From positions 9,909,700-9,973,699 of the forward strand of contig OW285191.1 of NCBI GenBank assembly GCA_935421135.1: 64,000 bases of DNA, in the 5' to 3' direction. Positions 34,889-49,800 of the stretch are shown here, piece by piece. Every line of letters begins with the position of its first letter. Within the stretch, counting starts at the first letter, position 1. This stretch comes from Bugulina stolonifera (taxonomy: Eukaryota > Bryozoa > Gymnolaemata > Cheilostomatida > Bugulidae). The translations under genes and the position numbers were made by a program. Below the pieces are notes generated by a model. It saw only the letters and a list, made by a program, of their open reading frames with translations. It ran no database searches and was not told the origin of the DNA.

Positions 34889-37800
34889 GTTGGTCTACGT
34901 CTATGAGGGTTGCTTTATTGTGAACAGTATATAAATGACCTTTTGATAACAAAAATATTATTAGTATACCAGTTTCACTAAGAGACAGAAAATACCATTC
35001 TCTCATTCAAATTAGTCGGTATATTATATCATGGGGTATCTATTTTCATTCTGCTTCTCCGCATTCCTCTGATGATCTTGCTGGGACTAGTATTGAGTTA
35101 TAAGGAGAAAAGTCATGCAATGCGTCTAGTATTACCGTATATCATATTGATATTCATTTTCCCCGTAGTTCTGTGGAAAATGGCTCAGAGGTATGGGAGG
35201 AAAACTCTAAACAAATGTACGATGCTATTAGTAAGGCTGCAGTAGAAGCTAGAGCAGGAGATGAGATGTCAGCTGAAACAGCTCAAGAGTACATCAGATC
35301 AGGTGAGATTGGTGAGATAAAAAAAGTAAAGAAATTTGTTTAAGAATTAAGTGGTGACTGTGATGGTAATAAATGCTATAGATGCACTTTTGTCCCATAA
35401 TTTTCACATCTCCCTCTCCTTCTACATGTATAGACTTTTTCAGCACACCTTCATCTAATGTGCTGCTCCATTTATCTATTTTGAATATAGCAGAGAAAGC
35501 AGCTGAAAAAGCACCAGATAACACCTGTCTCTGTCAAGACACTTTAACGCTGGCATTGCTGTGTATGTAGGTAACTTCATATATTTTAGTTACTGAGGAA
35601 GAGGTAGACATTGCTGGTATTCTATCTGACAATGAGAAACAGAAGACAAACTGTCTGGTATTTGTACGTCAAATAAATAACATTGACCTGCAGCATCCCA
35701 AGTCCAAGAGGTTCATAGACATAACTGAGGCTAAGGAGAAGGATGAGGAACGACAAGGTAAGACAACTACCAGCTCCAGTTATTGTACAGTAATTTAATT
35801 TAATTTGTGTCAGTTCTACCCCTTCTTATTCTACTCACAACAGGTAGTCAATAGCAAATTAGTCTGAGAAGAAATGTTATGTACAAATACATGTAACACT
35901 TTTATTTAACAGATCTTTTATCCAAGCTGACTCAGAAGGTGAAGGCCAACATGCCAAGTGAGAATATCAAAGAATATTCAGTTGATTGGTCTGATGCTGA
36001 TGGAATTAATGCAGAAGATCACAAAGATTATCTGCAGAAGTTCTCAGATGATTTCTACAGTAAAATTAAACGGATGGTTGACGCTGCTGCCGCTAGTGAG
36101 GATCAGACTGCTAGGGTGAGATTTTTGATCGGCAGAAAGAATATTCTATTTTAGAACAAATCTATTCATGGTTCTTGATTCACAATCTCTGGTGGGTTAA
36201 TACTTATTAAGTTAGTGTTTGATGGACCATAATATTGCAATGTATATTACATGGCTACAGTATTCTCCTAGTGAACAAGTGCAAGTTAATTCATATTGAC
36301 TTCAAACAACACCGGTCTTCCACATATTGTTGATATTTCTGCTGATATTTTTTGTCTTCATACAAGCAGTAATACTATGCAAGGTTAAAGTGTGTAGCAC
36401 AGCGTGACATAAGGTCCAACAGAATCTTAAAAACTAGTCGAGTGAAACGTTATGATGATTTGGTGTATTAGTTTCCATGACGTAGAAAATTATCTCAATA
36501 TTTAACTTCCTAATAACTAAGCTCTATAATGTTAAGGGGTTTGGCTGGTGTAGTGGGTAGCATGATCTGTTCACTGTGCTAGGCGATTAGGTGCCGTAGA
36601 GGCCCCGTTTTCAAACCCCAGTCAGGGACTAGTATTTTTGTGGATTTGAACCAAGTCTCTGACTGCTCAAAAATAAATTCCTTTTGCTAAAAATACATCA
36701 TAAGCTTGTTAAAGAATTGAATGTTCATAATATTCGTGTTTTGTCTTAGGATCTTAAAATCTTGATCGATTAGCAACCATGGTAACTGCGACACGCAAAT
36801 TTTCACATTATATTTTCATTGCATTTATACTTGCAGGTCGTTCATGAACATAAGCTGTGCAGAGAGGTGCTCGCTCACTCCAGATTGGCTCTAGATAAAC
36901 TCTCCAAGGTTGTACCACGGACAGACATCTTGGATCAAATAAAGTCGTATGTTACAGGAGATTCAAACCAACCAATGGTAGTGCATGGTCATTCTGGTTG
37001 TGGTAAAACTAGTGTCATGGCATCGGTGGCAACACAGGTGAGTGATGTAGAATATTTTTGTCTCCTAGCCAACTAGTGCTGGGTTATCTACATATAATAT
37101 CATACTGTCACATAGCTATCGTATGTGTATGTAAATATAACTGTTTAATTTCCAAGACTTTGTAGACAGAGGTGTATGATATATCCTCACATAATTCTGT
37201 TGTGACGTGGGGGGGTGTATACAGTCGATACACAGGTAAATTCCATTATCACGTTGTATAATTCTCTATTACCAGTGCAGAGAATGGTTGGGCAATGGAG
37301 ACAAGACAGCAGTCATACTCAGATTTCTTGGTACAACTCAGCAGAGTTCTGATATTGAACTGTTACTGGAAAGTCTCAACCATCAACTCAGCTCATTCAA
37401 CTCTATGAATCTCAGCATTAAGCGCAGCGGCAACAAAAGTATATAATTTTTCATCATTATTATGTCCCTTCAGTTAACAATTTGTTTACGAAAATGTTTT
37501 ATCGCATCATTGCTACAATATTGTCACGTTATTATTTACATGTATTTAGTCCTCCAGTTCAGCTGCTTATTTTCTGTTATTCTCAAATCACACTCCTTGT
37601 TTGTACTTTACTAGCATTGAAAGAGTTAACCGCAGAGTTTGAAAGAGAGATTAACTCCGTCGGTAAGAAAAAAGGCTACAAACTAGTGATTGTGTTGGAC
37701 TCCATTGATCAGCTGAGAAAGAATGACAACGCCTTTAGTCTTGCCTGGTGAGTGTCACGTTAGTCGGTCCTTCACTAAATAGACAAAACTGTTTGAATTG

Positions 37801-40800
37801 AATCGTCCAAGACTTTCATTTGCAAGAAATCCTTTGCAGGGATGAATTGAAAATTTTAGAGTATAGTAGTCATTATGTTGGGTGCATGAGTGATAAAATA
37901 GCAAGACATAATTATTGTTAGATCGATATTCTATTTGTCACAAAGCGTATGCATGCTGCAGTAAAGAAAAGTTGCAATCCCCACATTACCCGAAACATAT
38001 AACCAATGGCGAAGTCATGTTTTCTTACACAGTCTGTATTTTTCTCAAAATGTCCATGTTTTTATGGTTGCAATACTAAATTTCATTTTGCTCTTCTACT
38101 TTAGTATTATATAACAACTCTGCTTATCATGCAGGTTACCACGAACGCTGCCATCAAATGTCAAGTTGGTCATCTCAACACTCCCGGAAATCTTTGGAAT
38201 CCTCAAAGCAGCTCGTTCATTGGGACTTTCTGGAAGAAACTTTGTAGAAGTCAAGACTTTGGCAGAAGATACTGCTTGGATGATCATAGACAAGTGGCTG
38301 GAGATGAGTCAGAGGAAGGTAAGAGTTGTTATTAATAATATTAACAATATACAATTCATTACTTCAACACCATGGGTACTTCGCCAAGATGCTTGCATAG
38401 GGATGGCACCTACCCATACCCATTTGGTTAGGGCTGTTAACAGGATATGTTTAGTGGGAATATAGTGAGTATGTTAATAACTGAAAATTATTTTCTTCAG
38501 CTCAACATCACAAAATATGCAGTGGAATCTTTAAACTATTATAATGTTGATAGGTTTGTTCCATTTTGGATACCAGATAGTAACAAACTTGCTGTATTTG
38601 TTGGACCTAGACAGTGATTTACTCATGGCCGATTCTCGCTAAATATCAACTTTTAGTGACTGTGTTTATTGAAAAATCTTTCAGTTGACCTCAGACCAAA
38701 GAGAGGCGGTTACTTCGGTGTTCAAAGACAAGCCGCTGCCCCCTCTCTATATCAAACTCATATTTGATATTCTGGTGAAATGGAGGTCTTATGATCAGGC
38801 TAAATCAATACCTACTGATGTCATTTCCAGTATGGAACAGCTGTTTTCTACTCTGGAGAACACCCATGGTAGGTTAACACACAGTTGTAGCTGATCATAC
38901 AAGCTCCACCCACCAACTAACTAGTATTTGACCATGAAAATTTACGGATAGTTTTTCCTGATGAGTTTCACATGATGGAATTTTAGGCACATTTTTATAT
39001 CGCTCATTGGTCACATATAGCATGTAATCAAATGAACTACTGACGATAGGTCACAAAACGCCTGAGCATCGCTACCCCGAAAGCATTCATTATACGCATA
39101 AAAGCATCAAATCCGCGTTTTTTCTCCTATAGTATAAAGTTGACCTCTTAATCCATGCGATTGAATTATTTTGCAGGTAAACTGCAGATTGAACTAGCCC
39201 TGTGTTATTTAACCTGCTGTCCAGGAGGTATTTCTCAAACTGAGTTAGAAGACACCCTGTCTATTGATGACTCATTCCTTACTGCAGTGTTCCAGGTAAA
39301 TAGTTTGCTCTATTGTACGTATAATTAGAGAGATACCTAGCTACATCATGTATACACAATATACATTGTACATGGACCATTGTATTTACAGTATACATTG
39401 TACATGGACCATTGTACTTACAATATACATTGTACATGTACAATTGTATTTACAGTATACATTGTACATGTACAATTGTATTTACAGTATACATTGTACA
39501 TGGACCATTGTACTTAGAGTATACATTGTACATGTACAATTGTATTTACAGTATACATTGTACATGTACAATTGTATTTACAGTATACATTGTACATGTA
39601 CAATTGTATTTACAGTATACATTGTACATGGACCATTGTATTTACAGTATACATTGTACATGTACAATTGTATTTACAATATACATTGTACATGTACAAT
39701 TGTATTTACAGTATACATTGTACATGTACAATTGTATTTACAGTATACATTGTACATGTACAATTGTATTTACAGTATACATTGTACATGGACCATTGTA
39801 CTTAGAGTATACATTGTACATGTACAATTGTATTTACAGTATACATTGTACATGTACAATTGTATTTACAGTATACATTGTACATGTACAATTGTATTTA
39901 CAGTATAATTGAATGTGTGTTTTATCAGCCTTCTGAGAGCCACTGGCTACTTTTTACTACTGTCTAGTTATTTTTAAAGCACAGATTTTGACTGTGTTAA
40001 TACATCTCTTATTTTGCATATTATTATTTGGTAAAATATTGTTGTTGTTTTCCAACTGTAGTACCACGTACCACCACTACGTAGAATTCCACCAACACTC
40101 TGGGTAAGAATTAAGAATGACATCAGAGACTACATCGTAGAGAAGGAATCAAATGGAGTAGCTGCTATGTACTGGTATCACCGTCAGTTTATAGAGTTTG
40201 CTACCAGAAGGTATGAGAATAGGAATAGTATATATACGTTACATGCAGTGGCTATGCTGGGTATATATGTACTTATAATTTCTTGCCACATCTATCTATA
40301 TTAGGCGTTTTCGGAAACTGTACTAGTTCATATGAGACTGCTTTTAATATTCGAACACAGCTTAAGCGTTCAGGCGTGACCAATGCTTGATCTGAAGGGG
40401 ACTCCCCTTGTTAACAATAAATATTGTTACCAGGCACTAGCATTATAGCTAGCGTTATATTATTGAATAAAATAAATTGTTATTGCTGCAGATTGCTATT
40501 TATAAATCTAGCACGTGCAATATCCGAATACGCATATTATGTGTGCCTGTTATTGCTTTAATACTTTCAATGTCACTTGGTCTTTCTCTCGCGATCTATC
40601 TCAACAGCTAGAGCTTCGTTGGAATTGTCTTCCTCGCTAGAAGCCGCTCATATCAGACTTGCTCTATATTTGTACTATTTAGTACAATCTGCTACCTTTA
40701 CTCAGATCTTGTATTGTTATTTTTAATGCAGATACGTGGAGGGAGAACAGATAAAGCAATGTTTAACCACACTCAGTGACTATTTCACTGGTAAATGGAG

Positions 40801-43800
40801 TGACAGACCTAAACCCTTCATATACACTGAGACTCAAATGAAGAAACTAAACCTGACAGACAGCTCTGCTCAAGCTCTTCGGTGTGCTATAATATATAAT
40901 ATATCTACTGTAGCTATGCAAGGAGGTACTCTGACATGAGAAAATAATTCTAATTCTCTTTACTCAGTGTTGTAATAATATAATTACTATGAGTCTATTT
41001 AGAGATATGGTATCTGTTTACATACAGGCTAGTAGCAGCTCAACCCACAAGGTACAGTAAACAAAAGTTCAACACACGTAAAGTAAGTGTACTCAGCCAG
41101 ATCTGGTCTGATGAGAATCTGAAGGAGAAGGTGTTTATAAACAGTTCCAGATATATCATGGACATACAGTTCCTTACTGGTAGGTGGTGATTATATTACA
41201 TACAGCAGATATATCATGGATATACAGTTCCTTACTGGTAGGTAGTGATTATATTACATACAACAGATATATCATGGATATACAGTTCCTTACTGGTAGG
41301 TTAAAATAGGGGTCGTGCTTACTTGCTACCGTTTGATATTCTTTCTTACTACTAATAATGCCTTTTAGACTTTTAGCATTTAATTATAATATTATTATAC
41401 TGTCAATTCCTAACCATCTTACATTCGGAAACAGCCCAGTGTAATTCAGTATATACGGAGTATTAATTATATAACTATCATAAACCGTTAGTCATAATTC
41501 CTTATTTGTTATAATATCGTTTGTTTAGCCAAGTTCACCAGTGACTCCTGGGGCAATATCAATACAGAGTTGTCATCTTTTGCTTCTTATATGAGACAGA
41601 AAGATGAGTTGGTAAGCTGCTGCCCACATCATAAACTTATATTATACAATTACTAGTGGAAAGTTAGTGAAACGTGCGCAAGTGCATGACTTGTATGCTT
41701 GTATTGTATGCTGTTTGGAGTTGCCCTCACTATGTATTTCAAGCAACGTTCTGTGTAGACACCCATTTATTGCTTTTATGCCACGTTCCAATGTGGTTCA
41801 TCTACCAAGTAGCTGGGAGAGTTGTCTCCACCTGATCCACTCATCATTAGCTTTCCCTGACTATTTCTAGACTGATGAAGAGAAGATATATTCCACAGAG
41901 TATACATACTTGTATTCAGTCTTATCTATGTACAATGGACTGATATCACAGTCTCCCTACACATGCTCTGCTCAGCTGTTTGCTTGTCTACAGGATAAAT
42001 ACAATCTGTCTGCACCAAAGCCTCCTACTGGTACCACATATTATTATTCCTTCTTTTTATGTTATATTTTATTATTGTACTATTTCAGGCTTCCCACTTA
42101 TATCCAGCAGGTCTACAATGGTGCTATGTATACCATGATATATTGTTATATTTCTTGCCATGTATTTATTATTAGAGGTTCGTTACATGGGCTAATGTGA
42201 CCTCTGAACTTTCAACAATAGTATTGTCTTATCTTATATGTGCACATATAGTATAGAACGTATTGTTTTGCGTTCTGTAGCAATATCTTTAGACCGAATT
42301 AATGATTGTATAGTTTAGTTACACGTACATAATCTACTACGTTTAATCCAGTTTCATTGAATTATTGACCTATTTGGCACAAGAATATATATAAACAACT
42401 GATTCAGAACTACAACTATTAGATGATATTTATTAGTGTGAACCTAGATATAATAATCTGCAGAAAGTTTCATCAATTTAGAAGTTCACTATATTAATAT
42501 TTTCTGTAGATGCTCAGCTACCTAACTTAGCATGGTTCCTCAAAGAGTTAACATCAGGGCAGGGTGTCGACATGTGCCCGCTGTTACCAGTATCCAAGCT
42601 GCTTGATTCTCCTGGTGGGATACAGGTATTGGTGAGACTCTCAGCTAGTTTAGGAAAGCTGTTTCCTTTCAAGTTCAACGGCAAATCTGCGGTAAGCTGT
42701 TCAAATATATACTGAAGTCTACTGTTTATTTCCCTTTCTTTGAAAAATAAATGGTGCTGGAGAAAATATTTGATATGTAGTAAGTAAACTATCAACTATT
42801 CAAATTATATAGCAATCGACGCCAAACTGTTTAACCTGTTGGACACCTGAAGTGTAAGTCTTAACTTGTAATATAGTAATGAGTGTTGTACAGACTTGTG
42901 TATTGTATTACTGTATTGCTGCAATGTGACAAACCTGTCTGTGAATCTCTCTTACAGTTAATGCTCCAAGTATACGAGGTGTGATCATTAAATTCCAGGA
43001 CTGGTGGAATATAGTTCAAACTATTGCAGCTTTTACCTATTCAAGGTTACCACCTTCAAAGTGCATCCCTTCAGAGTCAAAACAGTGCTTCCAGCTGTTT
43101 TCTAGCGATTCCATAGATTTTTAGAAGCTTTTTTTGGGAGTTGTCTTATCATTTCCACTACAGCTGACTGAATGGTAGAAATGTCCCCAAAACTGATGAT
43201 TTTGACTTTGTTCCTGGGTTATACTTATACAACCATGATACATTACATGTACATGTGATAATGCTTTGGAGAAAGTTTGTTTCAGTTTCTACAGCCTCTA
43301 GCAAATCAATGCACACTTAAGCGGGTGCTGGTGGAGATGTTTTTATTCTTCTGTCAATAATTTTGGGGCAGACCTGGCGTTGCTCTTCTCATACAAAGGT
43401 TTTTCGTCAGAGTCTGTTGAACTGTTCAAAATACAAGGTTAAGCTCACCAGCTATCTCTCTGATAGTTAATCTCCTGTCTGACATCACTTTTTCTTTCAC
43501 AATTTCAATGTTTTCATTGATGTTCAAAGTTTTTGGCGTTCCAGGTCTTTGGTCATTTTTAAGGAACTCTCTACTTTTGTTGAACCACTTAAGCTGCTCA
43601 GAAATTTTACTATGGCGTAGAGTATCATTTCCTTAAACAGTGTGCAAAATTTCATAGGCTTCTGTTGCACTTTGACCAAATTCCACACAAAATTTTACTG
43701 ACGCTTTTTGTTCCTGAGTACTGTCTGTGTTGAAAAGATGGTGGAAAAGAAAAAATGGCTTCCGCTCAACCGCCAATTCTCGCTTTTGAAGTGGGTGTGC

Positions 43801-46800
43801 CCTAGTGATTTTTTGTGTAGTGGTTACCAAGGCACTGACAAAACATATCCTAAAAATTGAAAACCCAAGTCCTTTATCGTCTCAAGATATTGAACCAGTC
43901 CTGGTATTTAATGATCAGCCCTCGTCCCTGATTTAACGTCTGAACATATTCTACTTAATCTCTACATTTTATTGTTATACTGTTATAATGATAAAAATAA
44001 TGAAGTTTGATTCACATTTCCTGGTGCAAGCATTTGCTTTATTATGTGAACTATGTTTTAGATTAGTTATTTTAAACATCAGTATTATTGTTTAGATTGC
44101 CACCATGTCGGAGGAAATGATCGTCTACACGATCCAGGATGATGGAAGTATTACTGAAGCTCTCTCGATGGCTCTCATGAATCCGTCAGATTATGCTACG
44201 CATATCTCCTTTGACAAAGATGAGAACTATATCTTTGCTAATTCGTCAGGAGTATTTAAACTCATATCCTTAGAGAACAAGCGTGTCGAGCTAGATGTCA
44301 GTGAGGTGACTATCATTACTATCTCATATGATTGACGAAGTTGGTTTCTGCATGCTAGTGTTAGGACCAAAAGCACGAACTTTCTTCTGTTATAAACATA
44401 CTAACTCCTATGGTCATAGAGGGATAATTGTTTAAGCTAGCCGAGGATAGAGATGTCATCCTCTAAGACCATAAGATGTTGAAATAGTTGTGTTTATGTT
44501 TATGGTTATATTATGTGCATACCATAGCATAGGCAGTGGTATATATGTAACAAGGTTGACAGGCGCCCACCTCTTACCCTTGCTAAATAGAACACCAGTA
44601 GCTTGGATAGGGAGTAACATACCACATCTTTCACACCGAGTTCGAGTTATGCTAAAGTACCCTTATGACATAACACGTACCTGATCCCCACACAAACTTT
44701 AATAATGCTAAAATTCTAGAGCAATTTATTGGACAACTCCTGCATGCATATCATTATTGTAGCTGGTGTTGGACCCTAAAAATGATGATATCATTTTCGC
44801 CAGTGAGCGAATGAAAGTGTTCTACAACCCATTGGTGAAGGGTAGAGACTCCATTATGTTCTGTGCTTGCGAAAGAGAGCTGGCAGTTGTCTACTCTATG
44901 AAGGCATGTTCATTGATATTATAGTAGTTGTCTACTCTATGAAGGCATGTACATTGATATTATAGTAGTTGTCTACTCTATGAAGGTATATTAGGTCTGT
45001 TACATTATATATAGTGTTTGAATTTTACGTTAGCATAAAGGCAGAACCGCATGAGGCACCCGTTGTTCTGTTTGAGCCAACCCGATCTCATGCTGAAGCC
45101 AAATGGCACCTATTTGATTGTTTAGGTCAAGACCAAATTATTGGTCCCAACAGCATGCCTTCACAACAACAACTCCAACTGTATAATAATTCTGCTTATT
45201 ATTTGGGAGAAGCTTTCTTTATTGGCTGGATATTACATGAGATTGATGAAGGTGCAACCTGCATGAAACCACCGGACATGGGTGGTTCTTGTGTGATTTG
45301 GCATGATTATCTCTCTTCCCACTAATTATATTAGAAGCTTCTATAAATACCAGTGACTTGGCAACATAAAGAACTGCTTTTTTACCATGCAGCTAAATTT
45401 AGCATGCACGAGTGATGTCATTGGGTGTTAAAAGTAGAGGTCGATCACCTACTCTATATGATCAATGTACAGATGATCAGGAATCTGCTGTAAAAGTTGC
45501 TGTTTGTATTGTGAATTATGACGTTGTGTGTTTCTTCTTCTAGACAAGGGCGGCTGTGTGGCACCACTACATTGCTGAGCCAGAGGACGGTAGTCCTTCT
45601 CAAGAGGAAATATATCACATATCTGTACACAATACAGACCAGGATTATGTGAAGGAATTGGTAGTTGTCTTCTTTAAGCATACAGATGTCTACACTATGG
45701 AGTTACAAGAAGATGGCGGAGCAAAGGTGTCTCTGAAAGAGGTAACACAGGAAGTAATATTGTTGTAATGCGTATTGTATTAATTGTATATCAAACATCA
45801 TTGGTAGATATGAGGTGGGGTTGACATGTACTTGATTCTGTTGAACCTATTGCCCTGCTCTATGAATATTGTTAAACTTTAATCTTTTGCGTACACCCTC
45901 AAGGTGAAAAATGATGTTGAGCACAAAATTATATGTACGGGACCTTTATTTTAGTAAATGAACACGCGTCGTAGGTCAGATACATTGGGGCTGTTATTGT
46001 TTCCTATCTTTTACTTAGCAATAAATCAAGTTATGATATTGTATTATCATTGGTGTAAAATTATCATGAAACGTTCTGCGTGTTATAGGCCATGCCTAAC
46101 GCCTTCTGCCCAAAGAAAGGAGTGAAGGCAGTCGCTAGAAGGGTGACAGACTTTGTTCATGGGGAAAATCAAATGAGTGTTATACTACCAGATGAACTCC
46201 CTTTCAATGAGATGTTTATGCTCTCAGACCAGACGTCCATGCAAAAGAAGTGAGTTGAAAAAATTACCTGTAAGGTAACATTCTGTGCAGAATTCAACGC
46301 TAAAATTTTATTTGGCATTGAATTGGTATGTGCATGTATATTTCTCTGTTCACAGTGTGTGGAGTTACTATGAATTGTCCAGAAAGACTGATGTTCTTAT
46401 GGCCGGGAGACTGAGGAGTGGGACTGATATCATAGCCACCCTATCTACGTCAAAGAAATATTTCTTGATAGAGCTGTACTCTGTGAAAGGTTACAACAAC
46501 ATTGAGCTTTCAGCAGCATTTTATACCAAAGAGCTTCAGCTCAATTCTGCCATGTCTTATGAAAGTAAGTAGCGTTAAGCTTCATCAACTGATGTGACCT
46601 TTAATACTTGAACTGGATGATGGTGTTATGGAGTATTCACATGCTCACCAAACTGTGGTAAAAATGACTAATCAAGATAAGGTTGTGAAAGGTTAAGTTT
46701 CAATGTAAACTTGAATAAGTTAGGAGACAGTATTATTTAGAAGTTGTAGTAAACAAGAGAAGACGAAGGGTTGAAATGGAACGGTTCGAGCCATAAACTA

Positions 46801-49800
46801 GTGAGAAAAGTTTCTCATTAGATTTCCAGGTGAATGCATATTCACAGCCTGCGATACACATATTATTTTGTTGCAGGTAAGATGTACCTGGTACCAAATT
46901 CAGACGTACTGCTTTTTCTTATGGATACAAAAGTATACCTCTTCTTCCTCAAAGAACTTGACTGGCCAATGATCAAAGTCACCTTCTGCTATAGCATCGT
47001 GGTGGACAACGAGAGTAGTGAAGATATCTTGGCAGGTAAGCTCAAGGTTGTTCTGCATTTTGATAGTTAGACCATAGTAAGGTATGCAGGTATTTAAAAG
47101 TGTGAAATAGTGCTGCCATAGGTTATAGACTCTTTAGTCGTTGGATAATCCTGGAAATTTGACATCGAAGTATCTTTTATGAGCCAAAGGATTGTCTCAA
47201 TAATACATAATATAGAATCACCGTTATTACATAGTTAGTTGTAGTCAAATTTGTGGCTTTATTCATTGATACATAAAGTTTAGACTGCAGAGTAAATGAG
47301 ATATCAAAACAGTTTTCATTTTTTCATACAGCTTTAAATTGTTTAGATTATAAATTCGCTACAGTAACCGGTTTTCACCTATTTCAGATCCATTTGGTTA
47401 TCTGGTTGTTAACTCTCGTGACAACAGCACCAAGTTCTGGGACCTCACTCTGTACTCAGACTCTGTCAAGACTGGCAACCCAAGGCTGAAGTCTATACAA
47501 GCGTGCATGCACTCACTCAGCTTTCCCGCTCCGCACAATCTGATTTTTGTTGTGCAAGACAATGGGTACGTGTGGCAACAACCTCTGTCGATCACAGGGC
47601 TGTTCGTATTGTCAAGTTTCTCAAGAAAAGGTTGCATCAACTACATGAACTTTCCCAGTCAGTTGTGTAAATGTAAAAACATGATTATTTATAACCTATA
47701 ACTAAAAGTTTATAGATGCATGGGCTAACCACAAGTGAGTTTGTGACTAGCGTGCCTCTCTTGACATTCAAATGCTTTACTCTACGATTTTACCGCTAAT
47801 CTGTGGTAGCATTTTATTAGTTTGTTATCAAAACGTTCAATTTGAGATTCAATCGCTCGAAAAGTATTGACTTCAAAGTTATTTTTCACAATGTAGACAC
47901 ATTTGGGATGTAACGACCAACAGCTATATTGGTGTACTTCCTGTTGACGTCGGAGGAGACCAACTCATGAGTTCTCAGATTCTACCAGGAGATGGAAAGT
48001 GGGATCACATTATCTATGTCATTGGCAGTGAATTCCTGGCGTCAGTTGGCGTTAAACTGCCCAACTCTGTAAGTCCAAGAATGCAACTAAACTGTGTAGC
48101 TGATTTTTAACATAGTTATGATGTATCAATGTGGTTCGTTGTGTCAAAATCAAGCCAGTGTATATCAGGTCATGTTCACAATTATTACATCAGTTATTAT
48201 GATCAACTTAATTTATAGAGAAATAATAACAAGCTTGTTTTAGGGTTGCGCTACACAAAATTACTGTTAGCTAATTTGTTTCACTGTTATAAGTATGGGA
48301 CTCTCATAAAAATATAATCTTTTGGTACTAACGGACCGTGAGTAAAAACCTGTTGACCTTGACCTAGTTCTTGTTTCATATGACTACAGGAAGGAAGTAC
48401 CCTAGAGATGGAGCAGCTGAAGAGGGCGGAGTTGGCAGAGGTGTCCGAGGCTCTACTCTATGACCAAGGAGTACATAATATACTTATATAAATATGGCTT
48501 AGTTCAATATACACATAGCTCAGAGACGTATGCTGGACACTTTCCACTGTTGGGTGAAATTAATACATTCATCAAATTTTTGACGAATCAATTTGCTCAT
48601 CATACAGGTGTTGATAATGAATGAGGAGCAGACGCTCTACCAGTGTAACAAAGAGACAGTTGACAGTCAAGAAGGATCAGATGTGACAATAAAGTCATAT
48701 AAACTGGCTGAATCCAACTTCTCTCCTCTAGAATGGTGTTTCACTGACAAATATCTCATCGTGTAAGTTCTTTATTTTAACAATATTCTATACTATGTTC
48801 TTGACTCTGAAATGGTCAACTTAAATATAAGTATTTTTATTCTGAATTGATGTTTCGGTCTTCTCCTCAGTTTCCATGCTCGGTCTAGGATTTTTCAATT
48901 GACGTCCTAGCCTTCTGCCATGACTGGAGTGTGTATAGTGTAAGAGGAATACAGAAAAGCCCATAGTCACAGACAATCATGATTATTGTGAGTTACTACA
49001 TGTATATAAATTATGCAGCTCTGGAGATGAAGAGAATGAAGATGCTCTTTCCTTAGATTCTACCGACACTTACGACGAAGAAGACGACACGAAAGCTGTT
49101 GTACTATTCTTTGATGCAACTTCCTCTTTCAAACTGCTGAAGAGAATTGAAAAACGCAGTTTTACTTACGCTGCATACTTCAAGGTATAAAACTCTATTA
49201 TAATTAGGTTTCAACTTTATTCTATATTTTCATGGGGAAGACAACTCTCTATTATGTTTGCATATTAGCTATCTGACAGGGAGGTGTGTGATCCTGAATG
49301 ATATTTGCTTCTTTGAGTCGTGTTTTGTTATATTTCTAATCTATCAGCATGTGCTATGTACATGTAAGCCTATAGATTGTACAATGAAAATGAAAATGAA
49401 ACTCTATTATAATTAGGTTTCAACTTTTTTCTATATTTTAATTGGGAGACACACAGACAATAACGAGGAAACAACTCACATATTTGTCTCATATACTTTT
49501 ACTTATTGAGCTTGATTCCATCTTAAAATGGGAAGGTCGTACTACAATGTACTTCATGAGAATAATGACTTTTAACCAGAAGCAACCTGTACATACACAT
49601 GGTACTTGAATAGAAAGACAACTCTCAATTATGTGTACGTATTAGCTATTTGACAGGGAGTTGTATAATCCTGAACGATATTTGTTTCTTTGAGTCGCAT
49701 TTTGCTATATTTCTAATCTATCAGCATGCGCTATGTACATGTAAGCCTACAGGCTGTACAATTTTATTGTTAGCCTGTGTTATTTAAATTGTAGAATTTT

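Noticed and set aside
39348..39912. Long open frames rich in Y, C, I, H and V repeats (186 and 166 codons)
   Set aside because: They are translations of the stop-free 32-bp satellite in several frames within an intron; there is no start context or family.
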